Shown here piece by piece: positions 33,327 to 42,392 of a DNA stretch of 64,000 nucleotides. How positions within the stretch are numbered: position 1 is the stretch's first letter; every line of letters begins with the position of its first letter. The notes under the pieces were generated by a model. That model was not told where the DNA came from. It ran no database searches and saw nothing but the letters and a program-made list of their open reading frames with translations. The DNA is from Salinisphaera dokdonensis (GTDB taxonomy: Bacteria > Pseudomonadota > Gammaproteobacteria > Nevskiales > Salinisphaeraceae): NCBI RefSeq assembly GCF_040361215.1, contig NZ_APND01000003.1:248001-312000 (forward strand). The letters run 5' to 3'. The position numbers and the translations under genes were made by a program.

Positions 33327-34010
33327 TCATTCACGACCGCTTATACGCGCCAGCCATGGCTCGGGATTCAATGCCAAATCGAGCGGCGCGTCGCAGGCCA
33401 CACGCGCGCACAACGGCTCGGCAATCATGCGTTCCAGGCAGGACACGTTGTCTTCGAGGCGCGGCTGTACCGGTGGCAGCGTGTTCGCCACCCATCCCAC
33501 CAGCGGCGTTCGCGCCGCGATCGCGCGGGCGCTGAGTACCGCATGGTTCACACAACCCAAGCGCATGCCCACCACCAGCAGCGTCGGCCAGTCGTGGCTG
33601 CTCGCCCAATCGGCGAAGTCGGTACTGTCGGTAAGCGGCACATGCCAGCCGCCAGCGCCTTCAACCACGACCCAGTCGCTGGCCGCGGCGAGGCGAGCGT
33701 GGCCCGCATCCAGCAGGTCGGTATCGATAGTCACCCCCGCGTCGGCCGCCGCAATATGCGGTGCGATCGGGTCGGTCAGCGCAATCGGGTTGATGGCGTC
33801 GTAATCCCAGCCGGACGTACTCGCGCCCCACAAGGCCAACGCATCGTCGTTGCGCAGCCCGTCCGACGTGGATTCGCAACCGCTGGCAACCGGTTTGTAG
33901 CCAACCGCGCTATAACCCGCCGCGCGCAGGCCATGCAGCAAGGCGACCGCGACACGGGTCTTGCCGATGCCTGTATCGGTGCCGGTGACAAACAAGGTCC
34001 GCGCAGTCAC
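33327..34010 (-). CDS. bioD: ATP-dependent dethiobiotin synthetase
   Basis: The 227-residue P-loop enzyme closes the ureido ring in the penultimate biotin step. It shows VTGTDTGIGKTRVAVALL (P-loop), YKPVASGC, VVVEGAGGWHVPL and VANTLPP. The start is GTG at 34010 and overlaps the bioH stop. In Pseudomonas-type clusters bioC stands between bioH and bioD, but here bioD follows bioH directly. It is the last gene of the bioBFHD operon. Confidence 0.93.
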   Translation of the reverse strand: MTARTLFVTGTDTGIGKTRVAVALLHGLRAAGYSAVGYKPVASGCESTSDGLRNDDALALWGASTSGWDYDAINPIALTDPIAPHIAAADAGVTIDTDLLDAGHARLAAASDWVVVEGAGGWHVPLTDSTDFADWASSHDWPTLLVVGMRLGCVNHAVLSARAIAARTPLVGWVANTLPPVQPRLEDNVSCLERMIAEPLCARVACDAPLDLALNPEPWLARISGRE

Positions 34011-34792
34011 GAATCGCGCTCAATCGGCGCCACGTCGGCGACAAATGCCCGAAGACGCTCGGCAAACGGTCGCTCATGCGAGATGAACGGCGCGTGGGCC
34101 GCGCGCTCGATGCCCCAGAAGTCGCCCTGCGGCATCTGCTCGGCCATCGCAGCCATGCCGTCCGGATGGGCAATCCGGTCGCGCGCGCCGGCAACCGCCA
34201 GACACGGCTTGTTGATAGCGCCCAGATGCTCCCGAAAATCCGCCTCGAACAGGATATCCAGGCCACGCTCCAGGCCGTCCAGCGCCGGCGGCTGGTCGAT
34301 CAGGTCGTTACGCAGGCTGCGTACCGCCTTGGCCGCACCCGGCTCGCCGAGCACCTGCTGCATGAGAAACTCGCTCAGCGTGGTCGAGAAGTCACGCGCC
34401 AGTCCTGCCCGCGTCGCCTCGATCGCATTCGCCTTCATACCGTAGTCGTTGCCCGACTCGCGGATGAACCGCGCCAGCATCGCCACCAGTACCATGCCCT
34501 GGACCTGTTCCGGGTGCCGCCGCGCCGCACCGAGCGCCACGAGCCCGCCGAGCGACCAGCCGATATAGATCGCCGGCCTGCCAATCGTGTCCACGACCTC
34601 GTCGACCCAGTTGTTGAGCCCGGCCGCGCCCGGCGCGCTCTCGCCGTGCCCAGGCAGATCCACCAGGTGGCAACGAAAATCCGTTTTCAGCCGCGATGCC
34701 AGCGGCTCCCAGATACGGCCGGACAGCCCCCAGCCGTGCAGAAAGACCAGATCGGGGCCGCGTTCGCCGACGCGGCGTACATGCAGTGTCAT
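34007..34792 (-). CDS. bioH: Pimeloyl-ACP methyl ester carboxylesterase
   Basis: The 261-residue alpha/beta hydrolase removes the methyl group from pimeloyl-ACP methyl ester, freeing pimeloyl-ACP for BioF. The triad is S80 in GWSLGG, D205 in AGARDRIAHP and H233 in RAAHAPFISH, with an oxyanion WG pair (LHGWGLSGRIW) near the start. Length and context match BioH. It overlaps bioF upstream and bioD downstream by about 4 bases each, so the operon is translationally coupled. The BioC methyltransferase that would make its substrate is not encoded in this cluster. Confidence 0.92.
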   Translation of the reverse strand: MTLHVRRVGERGPDLVFLHGWGLSGRIWEPLASRLKTDFRCHLVDLPGHGESAPGAAGLNNWVDEVVDTIGRPAIYIGWSLGGLVALGAARRHPEQVQGMVLVAMLARFIRESGNDYGMKANAIEATRAGLARDFSTTLSEFLMQQVLGEPGAAKAVRSLRNDLIDQPPALDGLERGLDILFEADFREHLGAINKPCLAVAGARDRIAHPDGMAAMAEQMPQGDFWGIERAAHAPFISHERPFAERLRAFVADVAPIERDS

Positions 34793-35997
34793 GCCAATCG
34801 CTTTGCCGGCATGGCCGCCGACGCTGTCGAATCGATCAACACAGCCTCTAGCGCGGCCAGCAGCCCGTCAACCTGTTGTTCGTCATGGCCCGCCGTGAGG
34901 GTGATGCGCAGACGCGAGCTCCCGGGCGCGACCGTGGGCGGCCGGATCGCGCCGACCAGATAACCGCGCGCGAGCAAACCGTCGCTGGCCTCCAGCGCTG
35001 CGCTTTCCGCGCCGAGCACCAGCGGCTGGATCGGGCTATCGGAGGCCGCCACGGGCAAGCCGAGCTGTTCGGCGCCACGCCGGAACCGCGCGATCAGACG
35101 CATGAGATGCCGGCGCCGATCATCCCCGGCACGGGCCTGGGACACACCTTCGCGTGCCGCGGCCGCGAGCGCTGGCGGCGGTGCAGTCGAAAAGATCAGC
35201 GAGCGCGCCGTCTGAAGAATGGCTTCAATCACGTCGGCATCCCCGGCAACGAACGCGCCCGCCGCGCCCACCGACTTGCCGAGTGTGGCGAGCACCAGCG
35301 GCGCCGCGTCGCTACCGAGTCCTGCTTCGGCGACCCGTCCGGCACCTTCTGGCCCGAACACACCGAGGCCGTGGGCATCGTCAACCGCAAACCAGGCGCC
35401 CTGCGCGCCCGCGAGGTTCGCCAGATCGGCGAGCGGCGCGGTATCGCCGTCCATGGAGAACACGCTGTCGGTAACCAGCAGCCGATTGCCGCCGTCGCAT
35501 GCCGCCAGCCGTGCGGCGGCATCTGCGGCGTCTGCATGCGCATAGACATGCTTGGCCGCGCCGGACAGACGCGCGCCGTCGATCAACGACGCATGGTTGA
35601 GTGCATCGGAGACCACATGATCGCCCTTGCCCAGCAAGGCGCTGATCACGCCGACATTGGCGGCATAGCCGGTAGCGAACACCAACGCCCGTTCGCGTCC
35701 TACCCAGTCGGCTAGCTCGGCTTCGAGTGCGGCGTGTTCGGCGTTATGCCCGGTGACGAGCTGGGACGCGGCGCTACCGGTGCCGACCGTATTCGATGCA
35801 TCGGCCAGCCGCCGAGCCAGCGCCGGTTCCGCAGCGAGACCGAGATAGTCGTTGCTGCAGAAATTCACGCAGCACTGGCCGTCGGCCACGATCGTCGGCC
35901 CATGCGCGCCCTCGATCACGCGACGGCGACGGAATCGATCCGCCGCCCGCACTGCATCCAGCCGGTCGCGACAATGCGCGGCCAGCGACCGGGTCAC
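34789..35997 (-). CDS. bioF: 8-amino-7-oxononanoate synthase
   Basis: The 402-residue alpha-oxoamine synthase condenses pimeloyl-ACP with alanine. PLP residues are D206 and H209 (VDDAHGLGVFG) and K241 in LATLGKSVGAAGAF. NFCSNDYLGLA and GTGSAASQLVTGH are family signatures, and RLRITLTAGHDEQQVDGLL ends the protein. The start codon is GTG at 35997 and overlaps the bioB stop by 4 bases. Confidence 0.94.
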   Translation of the reverse strand: MTRSLAAHCRDRLDAVRAADRFRRRRVIEGAHGPTIVADGQCCVNFCSNDYLGLAAEPALARRLADASNTVGTGSAASQLVTGHNAEHAALEAELADWVGRERALVFATGYAANVGVISALLGKGDHVVSDALNHASLIDGARLSGAAKHVYAHADAADAAARLAACDGGNRLLVTDSVFSMDGDTAPLADLANLAGAQGAWFAVDDAHGLGVFGPEGAGRVAEAGLGSDAAPLVLATLGKSVGAAGAFVAGDADVIEAILQTARSLIFSTAPPPALAAAAREGVSQARAGDDRRRHLMRLIARFRRGAEQLGLPVAASDSPIQPLVLGAESAALEASDGLLARGYLVGAIRPPTVAPGSSRLRITLTAGHDEQQVDGLLAALEAVLIDSTASAAMPAKRLA

Positions 35998-37097
35998 GAT
36001 GCACTGGCGGCTGCCGCGTTACGACCGGCCTTGTTCCGATCGGCCTTGTTCCGATCGGCCTTGTTCCGATCGGCCTGAGGCGCCGCTTCCGGACTCGGCG
36101 CGGTCGCCGGCTCGATATCGCTGTACTTGGGCGAGGCCTCGGGCGCCATGCCGAGCTTGGCCAGCAGGTCCAGATCCTTGAGGTGTGCGGGATTGGAGGT
36201 GGTGAGCAGCTGGTCGCCATAGAAGATCGAATTCGCGCCGGCCAGGAAGCACAGCGTCTGTACCGCTTCCGACATCTCCTCGCGACCGGCCGACAGGCGT
36301 ACATACGACGCCGGCATCATGATCTTGGCCACCGCGATCGTGCGCACGAAATCCAGCGGGTCGATCGGATCCACGCCGTGCAGCGGCGTGCCCTCGACCT
36401 GCACCAGATTGTTGATCGGCACACTCTGCGGGTGCTCGGGCAGATTCGCCAGCTGGCGTAGCAGCTCGGCGCGATCCATCGGCGACTCGCCCATGCCGAC
36501 GATACCGCCACAGCAGACCTTGATACCCGCATCGCGCACGTGCTCGAGCGTATCCAGCCGGTCGTCATAGGTGCGCGTGGTGATGATGTCTTCGTAGTAC
36601 TCCGGCGAGGTGTCGAGGTTGTGGTTGTAGTAGTCCAGCCCCGCTTCCTTGAGCTTCTTGGCCTGCTGGGCCTTGAGCATGCCCAGCGTCACGCAGGTCT
36701 CCAGGCCTTCATCGCGTACGGCCTGAACCATGTCGATGACCTTTTCCAGATCGCGATCCTTTGGGCTGCGCCAGGCCGCGCCCATGCAGAAACGCGTGGC
36801 ACCCGCCGAGCGCGCGCGCTGGGCGGCGTCGCGCACCTGCTCCAGCGGCAGCAGCGCTTCGCGCTCGAGGCCGGTATCAAAACGCACGCTCTGTGGGCAG
36901 TACGCGCAGTCTTCCGGACAAGCGCCGGTCTTGATCGACATCAACGTGGACAGCTGCACCGCGTTGGCATCGAAATGCGCGCGGTGCGCGCTCTGGGCGC
37001 GGAAGATCAGATCGGAAAACGGCAGCGCGAAGAGAGCAGTCACTTCTTCGGCGCGCCAGTCATGGCGAAGCGGCGCGGCACCGATGGATTCGGTCAT
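35994..37097 (-). CDS. bioB: Biotin synthase
   Basis: The 367-residue radical-SAM enzyme inserts sulfur into dethiobiotin. The 4Fe-4S cysteines are C60, C64 and C67 in TGACPEDCAYCPQS, and YNHNLDTSPEYY, VCCGGIVGMGES and NSIFYGDQLLTT are BioB motifs. The C-terminus carries an extra tail with the pentad ADRNK repeated, encoded by a 15-base tandem repeat (36026-36070); the tail is not part of the known fold. It begins the bioB-F-H-D operon and diverges from comF. I see no BirA-type operator upstream. Confidence 0.94.
   Translation of the reverse strand: MTESIGAAPLRHDWRAEEVTALFALPFSDLIFRAQSAHRAHFDANAVQLSTLMSIKTGACPEDCAYCPQSVRFDTGLEREALLPLEQVRDAAQRARSAGATRFCMGAAWRSPKDRDLEKVIDMVQAVRDEGLETCVTLGMLKAQQAKKLKEAGLDYYNHNLDTSPEYYEDIITTRTYDDRLDTLEHVRDAGIKVCCGGIVGMGESPMDRAELLRQLANLPEHPQSVPINNLVQVEGTPLHGVDPIDPLDFVRTIAVAKIMMPASYVRLSAGREEMSEAVQTLCFLAGANSIFYGDQLLTTSNPAHLKDLDLLAKLGMAPEASPKYSDIEPATAPSPEAAPQADRNKADRNKADRNKAGRNAAAASAS
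36026..36076. repeat. 15-base tandem repeat in the 3' end of bioB
   Basis: CGGCCTTGTTCCGAT occurs three times in perfect tandem (36026-36040, 36041-36055, 36056-36070) followed by a 6-base partial copy. It encodes ADRNK pentads and stays in frame whatever the copy number. Confidence 0.9.
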
Positions 37098-37164
37098 GGC
37101 AATATCGGCTTGGAATTCGAACGCTAAGCTTTGGCCAGCCCCAACTGGCTGTCAAGCTGAAAAC

Positions 37165-37881
37165 GTGTCTATTCTTGACGGATGGTTAAAAAGTGCGCAG
37201 ATAGCCCTGTTCGGGCCACGCTGTCTTCTCTGCTCGGCACCCGCGCCGCTGCATCGCGAACTCTGCGCCGCGTGCCTGCACGATCTGCCGTGGCTGACTA
37301 CTGCCTGCCGTCATTGCGCGCTGCCGCTGGCGACGAAGCGCGCCGGTGATACCTGCCCGGCCTGCCGTAGCCGTACCGCCTTTGACCGCGGTGTGGCTGC
37401 TTTCCATTACGCGCCGCCGATCGACTGGTTGGTCACGCGGCTCAAGTTCCAGGGCCGACTGAACCATGCGCGCCTGCTCGGCGATCTGCTCGCGGCGCAT
37501 ATAGTCGACCCATCCAAGGAACAGACCATCGACCCACCTGAGGCGCTCGTCCCGATTCCCCTGCATGCCGCAGGCTATCGACGACGCGGATTCAATCAGG
37601 CCGAACGAATCGCGACACGGTTGGGGCCCGCGCTGGGCGCGCCGATCCGCGCGGGCGTCCTGCAACGCGTGCGCGACACCCAGCGCCAGAGCCAGCTACC
37701 GGCCAGTCAACGCGCCGCAAACGTGCGCGATGCGTTCGAAGCCGCGTCCAGGCTCGACGACGCCCATATCGCGATCGTGGACGACGTGGTCACCACCGGC
37801 CATACCGCGACTGCGGTCGCCCGTACACTGCGTGCTGCCGGCGCGGCACGGGTCGACCTGTACTGCGTGGCACGAGCGTAA
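37165..37881 (+). CDS. comF: ComF family protein (phosphoribosyltransferase-like)
   Basis: The 238-residue protein has an N-terminal zinc-finger region with four Cys pairs (CLLC, CAAC, CRHC, CPAC) and a C-terminal phosphoribosyltransferase-type domain with the PRPP loop IAIVDDVVTTGHTATA. VPIPLHAAGYRRRGFNQAE is the family signature. ComF is needed for natural DNA uptake in Haemophilus and Bacillus, but homologues are common in non-competent bacteria. I chose GTG 37165 because the reading frame upstream is bioB antisense. It diverges from bioB; a GCCAG/CTGGC pair (37134-37149) lies between. Confidence 0.88.
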   Translation: MSILDGWLKSAQIALFGPRCLLCSAPAPLHRELCAACLHDLPWLTTACRHCALPLATKRAGDTCPACRSRTAFDRGVAAFHYAPPIDWLVTRLKFQGRLNHARLLGDLLAAHIVDPSKEQTIDPPEALVPIPLHAAGYRRRGFNQAERIATRLGPALGAPIRAGVLQRVRDTQRQSQLPASQRAANVRDAFEAASRLDDAHIAIVDDVVTTGHTATAVARTLRAAGAARVDLYCVARA

Positions 37882-37896
37882 TCGCCCCGGTTCGTC

Positions 37897-39834
37897 TTAG
37901 GCGATCGCGAGCACCACCAGTTCGTCTCCCGCAATCAGCTCGATGGGCGACTGCTTGTCCTTGGGGTTGAGAATCAGCCGCGGCATCGCCTCGTCACGGC
38001 GATGCAACGTACCCAGCAGCACTTCGCCGTGTGCCGAGCGCGCATGGCGCAGGGCCTCGAAGCTCTCGGCCTTGCCGTCCAAGCCCAGCCGATCCACATG
38101 CCGGAACTCGATTTCGGCGCCGCCGGCGCTGAACAACTCTTCCATGACCCAGTGCAATTCGCGGCGCAGCGCGACCTGGGTGAGCATGCTCGCCTGCAGA
38201 TCCGGCGATACCAGCCGCTCGACGTTGGCCTGGTCGAACAGATTGGCGTTGTCGGTGGACATCGACTCGACCACCACGCTCGGCTTGACCTCGGCGCTTT
38301 CGAGCACCTGCGAGAGCACGAGATAACCCAGCAGCATGCGCGCGTCGGCCGCATCAGCCGAGCCCAGCCAGTCGCTGGCCACCAACACCACGCTGTCGTA
38401 ACCGGACACATCGAGACGGGTCATCTCGTACTGCGAGGTCAGGTCCCCCTCGATGTGACGCACCCGCGCATGCTCGAGCATCACGCCCTTTCGGCGCAGC
38501 ATCGTCTCGCGCTCTTCGGTGCCCAACAACGAGAATACGTCGACCTCGACCCGCTCTCGCGTATAGGCATCGAATTCGGCCAGCAATGACGGCACCTTCT
38601 GGTTCCAGCCCAGCACAAGCACCCGGCGACGCCGCGTATCCGTTTCACCCGCGAGCGATTCGTGGGTACGACCGGTCGCACTGCTGTCGGATTCACGCGT
38701 CGGCTTGCAGTCCTCGAAATCGCGGGCGATGAAAGCCAGCCTGTCCTGTTCGGCGACTGTCAGATCGTTATCCGCATAGAGCGGCAGCAAGGTGCCGTCG
38801 CGGGCCACGCCCAGTAGCACGGCGTCCGCGAAACAGGTCGCGACCTCGATCAGGCGCTTGCCGACCAGCTCCGGGCATTCACGCACGAAGATCTGCTGAC
38901 CACCGCCGCTGAGCAGCTCGTTGTACACATGCGACAGGCCGCGGTGGCGCGTGTTCTGGGCCAACAGACGGCTGATGATCTGGGGCGTACCGATGAACTC
39001 GGCGGGACCGGGGTACGCCCGGCGTGCGGTCTCGAGACGGTCGGCGTCGAATATCTCGGCGACTACCAACGGCATATCCGCGGCCTCCGTATCGTCATCC
39101 GCGTGCGCGGCGCTCATCAGCGTCTTGATCGTGAGCTCGTCCGGCGAACTGCCGGCTTCGAACTCGCGCGTGGGCAGCAGGATGACGGCCGCGTGCAGGT
39201 AATCGACCCGACGCAGATGATCCAGGCGCAGCGGCGTGCCCGAGCGCAGCGTGACCTGTCGCATATTGAAACTGCGACCGAGCTTGTCGCGGATTTCCTG
39301 TGCCAGTGCTGGCGTGACCCGCTCGGCAAGAATCACGATATGCAGACTGCGCCCGCCGTGACGGCTCAGAAAACGCGCGACCCGCCCTTCCGACTGCACC
39401 AGATCTTCGACCATGCTGGCAGTACGGTTATTCCAGCCAAGAATGAGCACGTGGTTGTTCTTGGCGATCGGCGTATAACCGGCTTCCAGCGTCTCGATCG
39501 TATCGTTGAGCCACTGCGTCATGGTCGCGATCAGCGCGCCGACGAAAAGCACCACGCCGGCTACCGTGAGCAACGACGAGACCACGCGCAGCACGCTGCC
39601 TTCGTCGTCACCGAGATAGCCGGAGTCGGTCAGCCGAAGAAACGCCCACCAGATCGCAGAACCGGGATCGTCATAGCTCTGGCCGGTCGGCGCGTTATAG
39701 ACAAGCAGCCCGGCGCCGAGTGCGATCAGGCCCATGGCCACAGCGATCACCATCAGCCGCGAGAAAGGCCCGCGCAGGATGAACTGCTCGAGCTGGAACT
39801 GGACGAGATTGCGAATACGGGCCAGAAGCTTCAT
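37897..39834 (-). CDS. CASTOR/POLLUX-type ion channel with RCK domains
   Basis: The 645-residue protein has two N-terminal membrane segments (SRLMVIAVAMGLIALGAGLL and VLRVVSSLLTVAGVVLFVGAL) around a pore region with TDSGYLGDD (69-77). Two cytoplasmic RCK/TrkA-N-like domains follow (HVLILGWNNRTASMVEDL and VLVLGWNQKVPSLLAEF). This arrangement matches the CASTOR/POLLUX/SYM8 group known from legume root symbiosis; bacterial members are little studied. K+ or Ca2+ permeation cannot be decided. AGGAAATATGC before ATG 39834 supports the start. It is downstream of recG but separated by 49 bases. Confidence 0.85.
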   Translation of the reverse strand: MKLLARIRNLVQFQLEQFILRGPFSRLMVIAVAMGLIALGAGLLVYNAPTGQSYDDPGSAIWWAFLRLTDSGYLGDDEGSVLRVVSSLLTVAGVVLFVGALIATMTQWLNDTIETLEAGYTPIAKNNHVLILGWNNRTASMVEDLVQSEGRVARFLSRHGGRSLHIVILAERVTPALAQEIRDKLGRSFNMRQVTLRSGTPLRLDHLRRVDYLHAAVILLPTREFEAGSSPDELTIKTLMSAAHADDDTEAADMPLVVAEIFDADRLETARRAYPGPAEFIGTPQIISRLLAQNTRHRGLSHVYNELLSGGGQQIFVRECPELVGKRLIEVATCFADAVLLGVARDGTLLPLYADNDLTVAEQDRLAFIARDFEDCKPTRESDSSATGRTHESLAGETDTRRRRVLVLGWNQKVPSLLAEFDAYTRERVEVDVFSLLGTEERETMLRRKGVMLEHARVRHIEGDLTSQYEMTRLDVSGYDSVVLVASDWLGSADAADARMLLGYLVLSQVLESAEVKPSVVVESMSTDNANLFDQANVERLVSPDLQASMLTQVALRRELHWVMEELFSAGGAEIEFRHVDRLGLDGKAESFEALRHARSAHGEVLLGTLHRRDEAMPRLILNPKDKQSPIELIAGDELVVLAIA

Positions 39835-39883
39835 GCATATTTCCTGGAACAGGGGCGATCGATCATACGTTGCGTCGCGGCGC

Positions 39884-42019
39884 CTAGACGCCCGCGTAGC
39901 CGCCACCGCCCCCGGCCCAGCGCTCCACGAGCAGCTCGGCCTCGCGCGGGTGATAGGCAAGCACATCATCGGCGACGGTCAGCGCCCGCTCGACCCAGAC
40001 GCCGTCGCGTACCAGATCGGCGATACGGAAACTCGCCGCGCCGGTCTGGCGGGTCCCGAGCACCTCGCCGGGGCCGCGCAATTCCAGATCGGCGCGGGCG
40101 ATGGCAAAGCCGTCGCCGGTGTCGCGCAACACGGACAACCTCCGGCGCGCGGTTTCTGACAACGGCGGCTGATAGAGCAGCACGCAGTGGCTCTCAACCG
40201 AGCCGCGCCCCACCCGGCCGCGCAGCTGATGCAGCTGGGCCAGACCCAGTCGTTCCGCGTTCTCGATGATCATCAGCGAGGCGTTGGGCACATCCACACC
40301 GACCTCGATCACGGTGGTGGCCACCAGCACGTCGATATCGCCGGCCTTGAAGGCATTCATCGCCTTCTGCTTCGCGGCCGGCTTCATGCGGCCGTGGGCG
40401 AGCGTGACGTGTACGCCCGGCAACGCCACCGACAGCGCCTCGGCTGCGGCTTCGGCGGCCTGAGCTTCGAGCTTGTGGCTGGTCTCGATCAGGGTGCAGA
40501 CCCAGTAGACCTGCCGACCATCGACCACCGCACGGCCGATGCGCTCAATCACTTCATCGCGGCGGGTATTGGGCACGGCAACGGTAACCACCGGCGTACG
40601 CCCCGGCGGCAGTTCGTCGATGATCGACGTATCCAGATCGGCGTAGGCGCTCATCGCGAGCGTGCGCGGGATTGGCGTCGCAGTCATGATCAACTGATGC
40701 GCGCTCAGGCCGTGGCGCGCGGCCTTGTTGCGCAGCGCCAGGCGCTGGTCGACGCCGAAACGATGCTGCTCATCGATCACACACAAGCCGAGTCGCCCAA
40801 AATCCAGCGATTCCTGAAACAACGCGTGCGTGCCGACCACGACCGCCGGTTCGCCGTCATGAATAGGCGCCAGCAGCGCGTCGTCACGCCGGCGGCGGCC
40901 TGTCACCAGCAGCACCATTACGCCCAACGGTTCGAGCCAACCAGACAGATTGGCGTAGTGCTGCTCGGCGAGCAGTTCGGTGGGCGCCATGAACGCGGCC
41001 TGCCAGCCGTTTTCGATCGCGGTGAGCACGGCCGCCGCGGCCACCACGGTCTTGCCCGAGCCGACATCGCCCTGGATCAGGCGCAGCATCGGATGCCGCG
41101 TGGCCATATCCGCCAGAATCTCGCCGATCACGCGCCGCTGGGCGTTGGTCGGCGCAAAACCCAGCTGTTCAAACAACGGGGCCAGACCGCTGCCCGCATC
41201 GCCCAGCGCAGGGGCTTTTTCCGTCTTGATCTGCCGGCGGCGACCACGCAGGCTCAGCTGGTGGCCCAGCAACTCCTCGAAAGCCAACCGCGTCACCGCT
41301 GGATGGCTGCCTTCGATCAGCGCACCCAGATCCTCGCCCGGCGCGGGCCGGTGAATGGTACGCAAAGCGGCCGCCACATCCATGACCGGGCCACCAGTCG
41401 ACAGCTCGGCTGCAATATCGGCCGGCAGCGCATCCGGCCAGAATCCGGGCACCTCGAGTAGCGCCAACGCCTGAGCCGCCATATCGCGCAGCCGGCTCTG
41501 GGTGACGCCGGAGGTGGCGGGATAGACCGCGCGCAATTCGGGGACGAAATCATGACCGGCCGATTCGTCTTCGACGATCTGATATTCCGGGTGCACGATC
41601 TCGATGCCGTAGGCCCCCGCACGCGGTTCACCGAACACCCGTAACCAGGTGCCCGGCGCGAACTTCGCCTGTTGGGCCGGCGCAAAATGAAAGAACCGCA
41701 GCCAAAGCCGGCCGCCGCCGTCGCTCGTGGTGACCAGCAGACTGCGACGCCGGCCGTGGCGAATCTCGGCGGCATCGACCCGCACCACCGCAATCACCGG
41801 CAGGCCATGCGGCACCATCTCGGCAACCGGAGTGGCCCGGCTGCGGTCCTCATAGCGCAGCGGTCGATGCAGCAGCACATCGCCGATGCATTCAATACCG
41901 AGCGTGACGAGCTTATCGGCCAGCTTCGGTCCGACGCCTTCCAGGCGCCGGCAGGAGTCGCTCGCCTGACGTCGCGCCGCGGGTTGCGGCGCCGCCTTAG
42001 CCGAGCGCGAGGATGGCAT
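39884..42019 (-). CDS. recG: ATP-dependent DNA helicase RecG
   Basis: The 711-residue superfamily-2 helicase reverses and remodels stalled replication forks. It has an N-terminal wedge/OB domain (RSRATPVAEMVPHGL onward), then helicase motifs: QGDVGSGKTVVAAAAV (Walker A), CVIDEQHRFGVDQR (Walker B DEQH), MTATPIPRTLAMSAY, ATTVIEVGVDVPNASLM and LHQLRGRVGRG. I chose ATG 42019, which overlaps the ridA end by 23 bases, over an earlier ATG. The order spoT...recG is conserved in gammaproteobacteria. Confidence 0.94.
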   Translation of the reverse strand: MPSSRSAKAAPQPAARRQASDSCRRLEGVGPKLADKLVTLGIECIGDVLLHRPLRYEDRSRATPVAEMVPHGLPVIAVVRVDAAEIRHGRRRSLLVTTSDGGGRLWLRFFHFAPAQQAKFAPGTWLRVFGEPRAGAYGIEIVHPEYQIVEDESAGHDFVPELRAVYPATSGVTQSRLRDMAAQALALLEVPGFWPDALPADIAAELSTGGPVMDVAAALRTIHRPAPGEDLGALIEGSHPAVTRLAFEELLGHQLSLRGRRRQIKTEKAPALGDAGSGLAPLFEQLGFAPTNAQRRVIGEILADMATRHPMLRLIQGDVGSGKTVVAAAAVLTAIENGWQAAFMAPTELLAEQHYANLSGWLEPLGVMVLLVTGRRRRDDALLAPIHDGEPAVVVGTHALFQESLDFGRLGLCVIDEQHRFGVDQRLALRNKAARHGLSAHQLIMTATPIPRTLAMSAYADLDTSIIDELPPGRTPVVTVAVPNTRRDEVIERIGRAVVDGRQVYWVCTLIETSHKLEAQAAEAAAEALSVALPGVHVTLAHGRMKPAAKQKAMNAFKAGDIDVLVATTVIEVGVDVPNASLMIIENAERLGLAQLHQLRGRVGRGSVESHCVLLYQPPLSETARRRLSVLRDTGDGFAIARADLELRGPGEVLGTRQTGAASFRIADLVRDGVWVERALTVADDVLAYHPREAELLVERWAGGGGGYAGV

Positions 42020-42392
42020 CGGCCTCCACGCCCGCGCCTTTCGGCAATGCCGCAACCCCAACAGCAGCGCGCGCCGGGTAAGGCTTGTCGAGCTTACGCT
42101 CCATGACCTTGTTCACGGCACCGAAATTGTCCATGTCGATCAGGTAGATATTGAACTTGACCACATGCGAAAGCGTGCCGCCCGCGGCCCGCGCAACGGC
42201 TTCGATGTTGTCGAACACGCGCTCGATCTGGGCTTCGATATCGCCCTCGACGAGATCGCCCGTTGCCGGGTCGAGCGGGATCTGACCCGAGATATACACC
42301 GTGTCGCCGGCCTGCACGGCCTGCGAGTACGCGCCGATGGCATCCGGCGCTTCCTTGGTGTTGATGATCTGGTGGCTGACAGGTTGAACCAT
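41997..42392 (-). CDS. ridA: RidA family enamine/imine deaminase
   Basis: The 131-residue YjgF/YER057c/UK114 protein hydrolyses reactive 2-aminoacrylate and related enamines. Motifs: APDAIGAYSQAVQAGDTVYISGQIPLDP, NIEAVARAAGGTLSHVVKFNIYL, and the C-terminal ARAAVGVAALPKGAGVEADAIL with the substrate-binding Arg. I chose ATG 42392 by alignment with the usual N-terminus. It is followed closely by recG and preceded by a 680-base decayed segment where many relatives have spoT directly. Confidence 0.93.
   Translation of the reverse strand: MVQPVSHQIINTKEAPDAIGAYSQAVQAGDTVYISGQIPLDPATGDLVEGDIEAQIERVFDNIEAVARAAGGTLSHVVKFNIYLIDMDNFGAVNKVMERKLDKPYPARAAVGVAALPKGAGVEADAILALG

Noticed and set aside
36026..36076. 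Reading the bioB repeat as a CRISPR or regulatory iteron
   Set aside because: Units are contiguous, in frame and inside the coding sequence.
37098..37164. BirA-type operator between bioB and comF
   Set aside because: No TTGTAAACC...GGTTTACAA pair is present. Only a short GCCAG/CTGGC repeat was seen.
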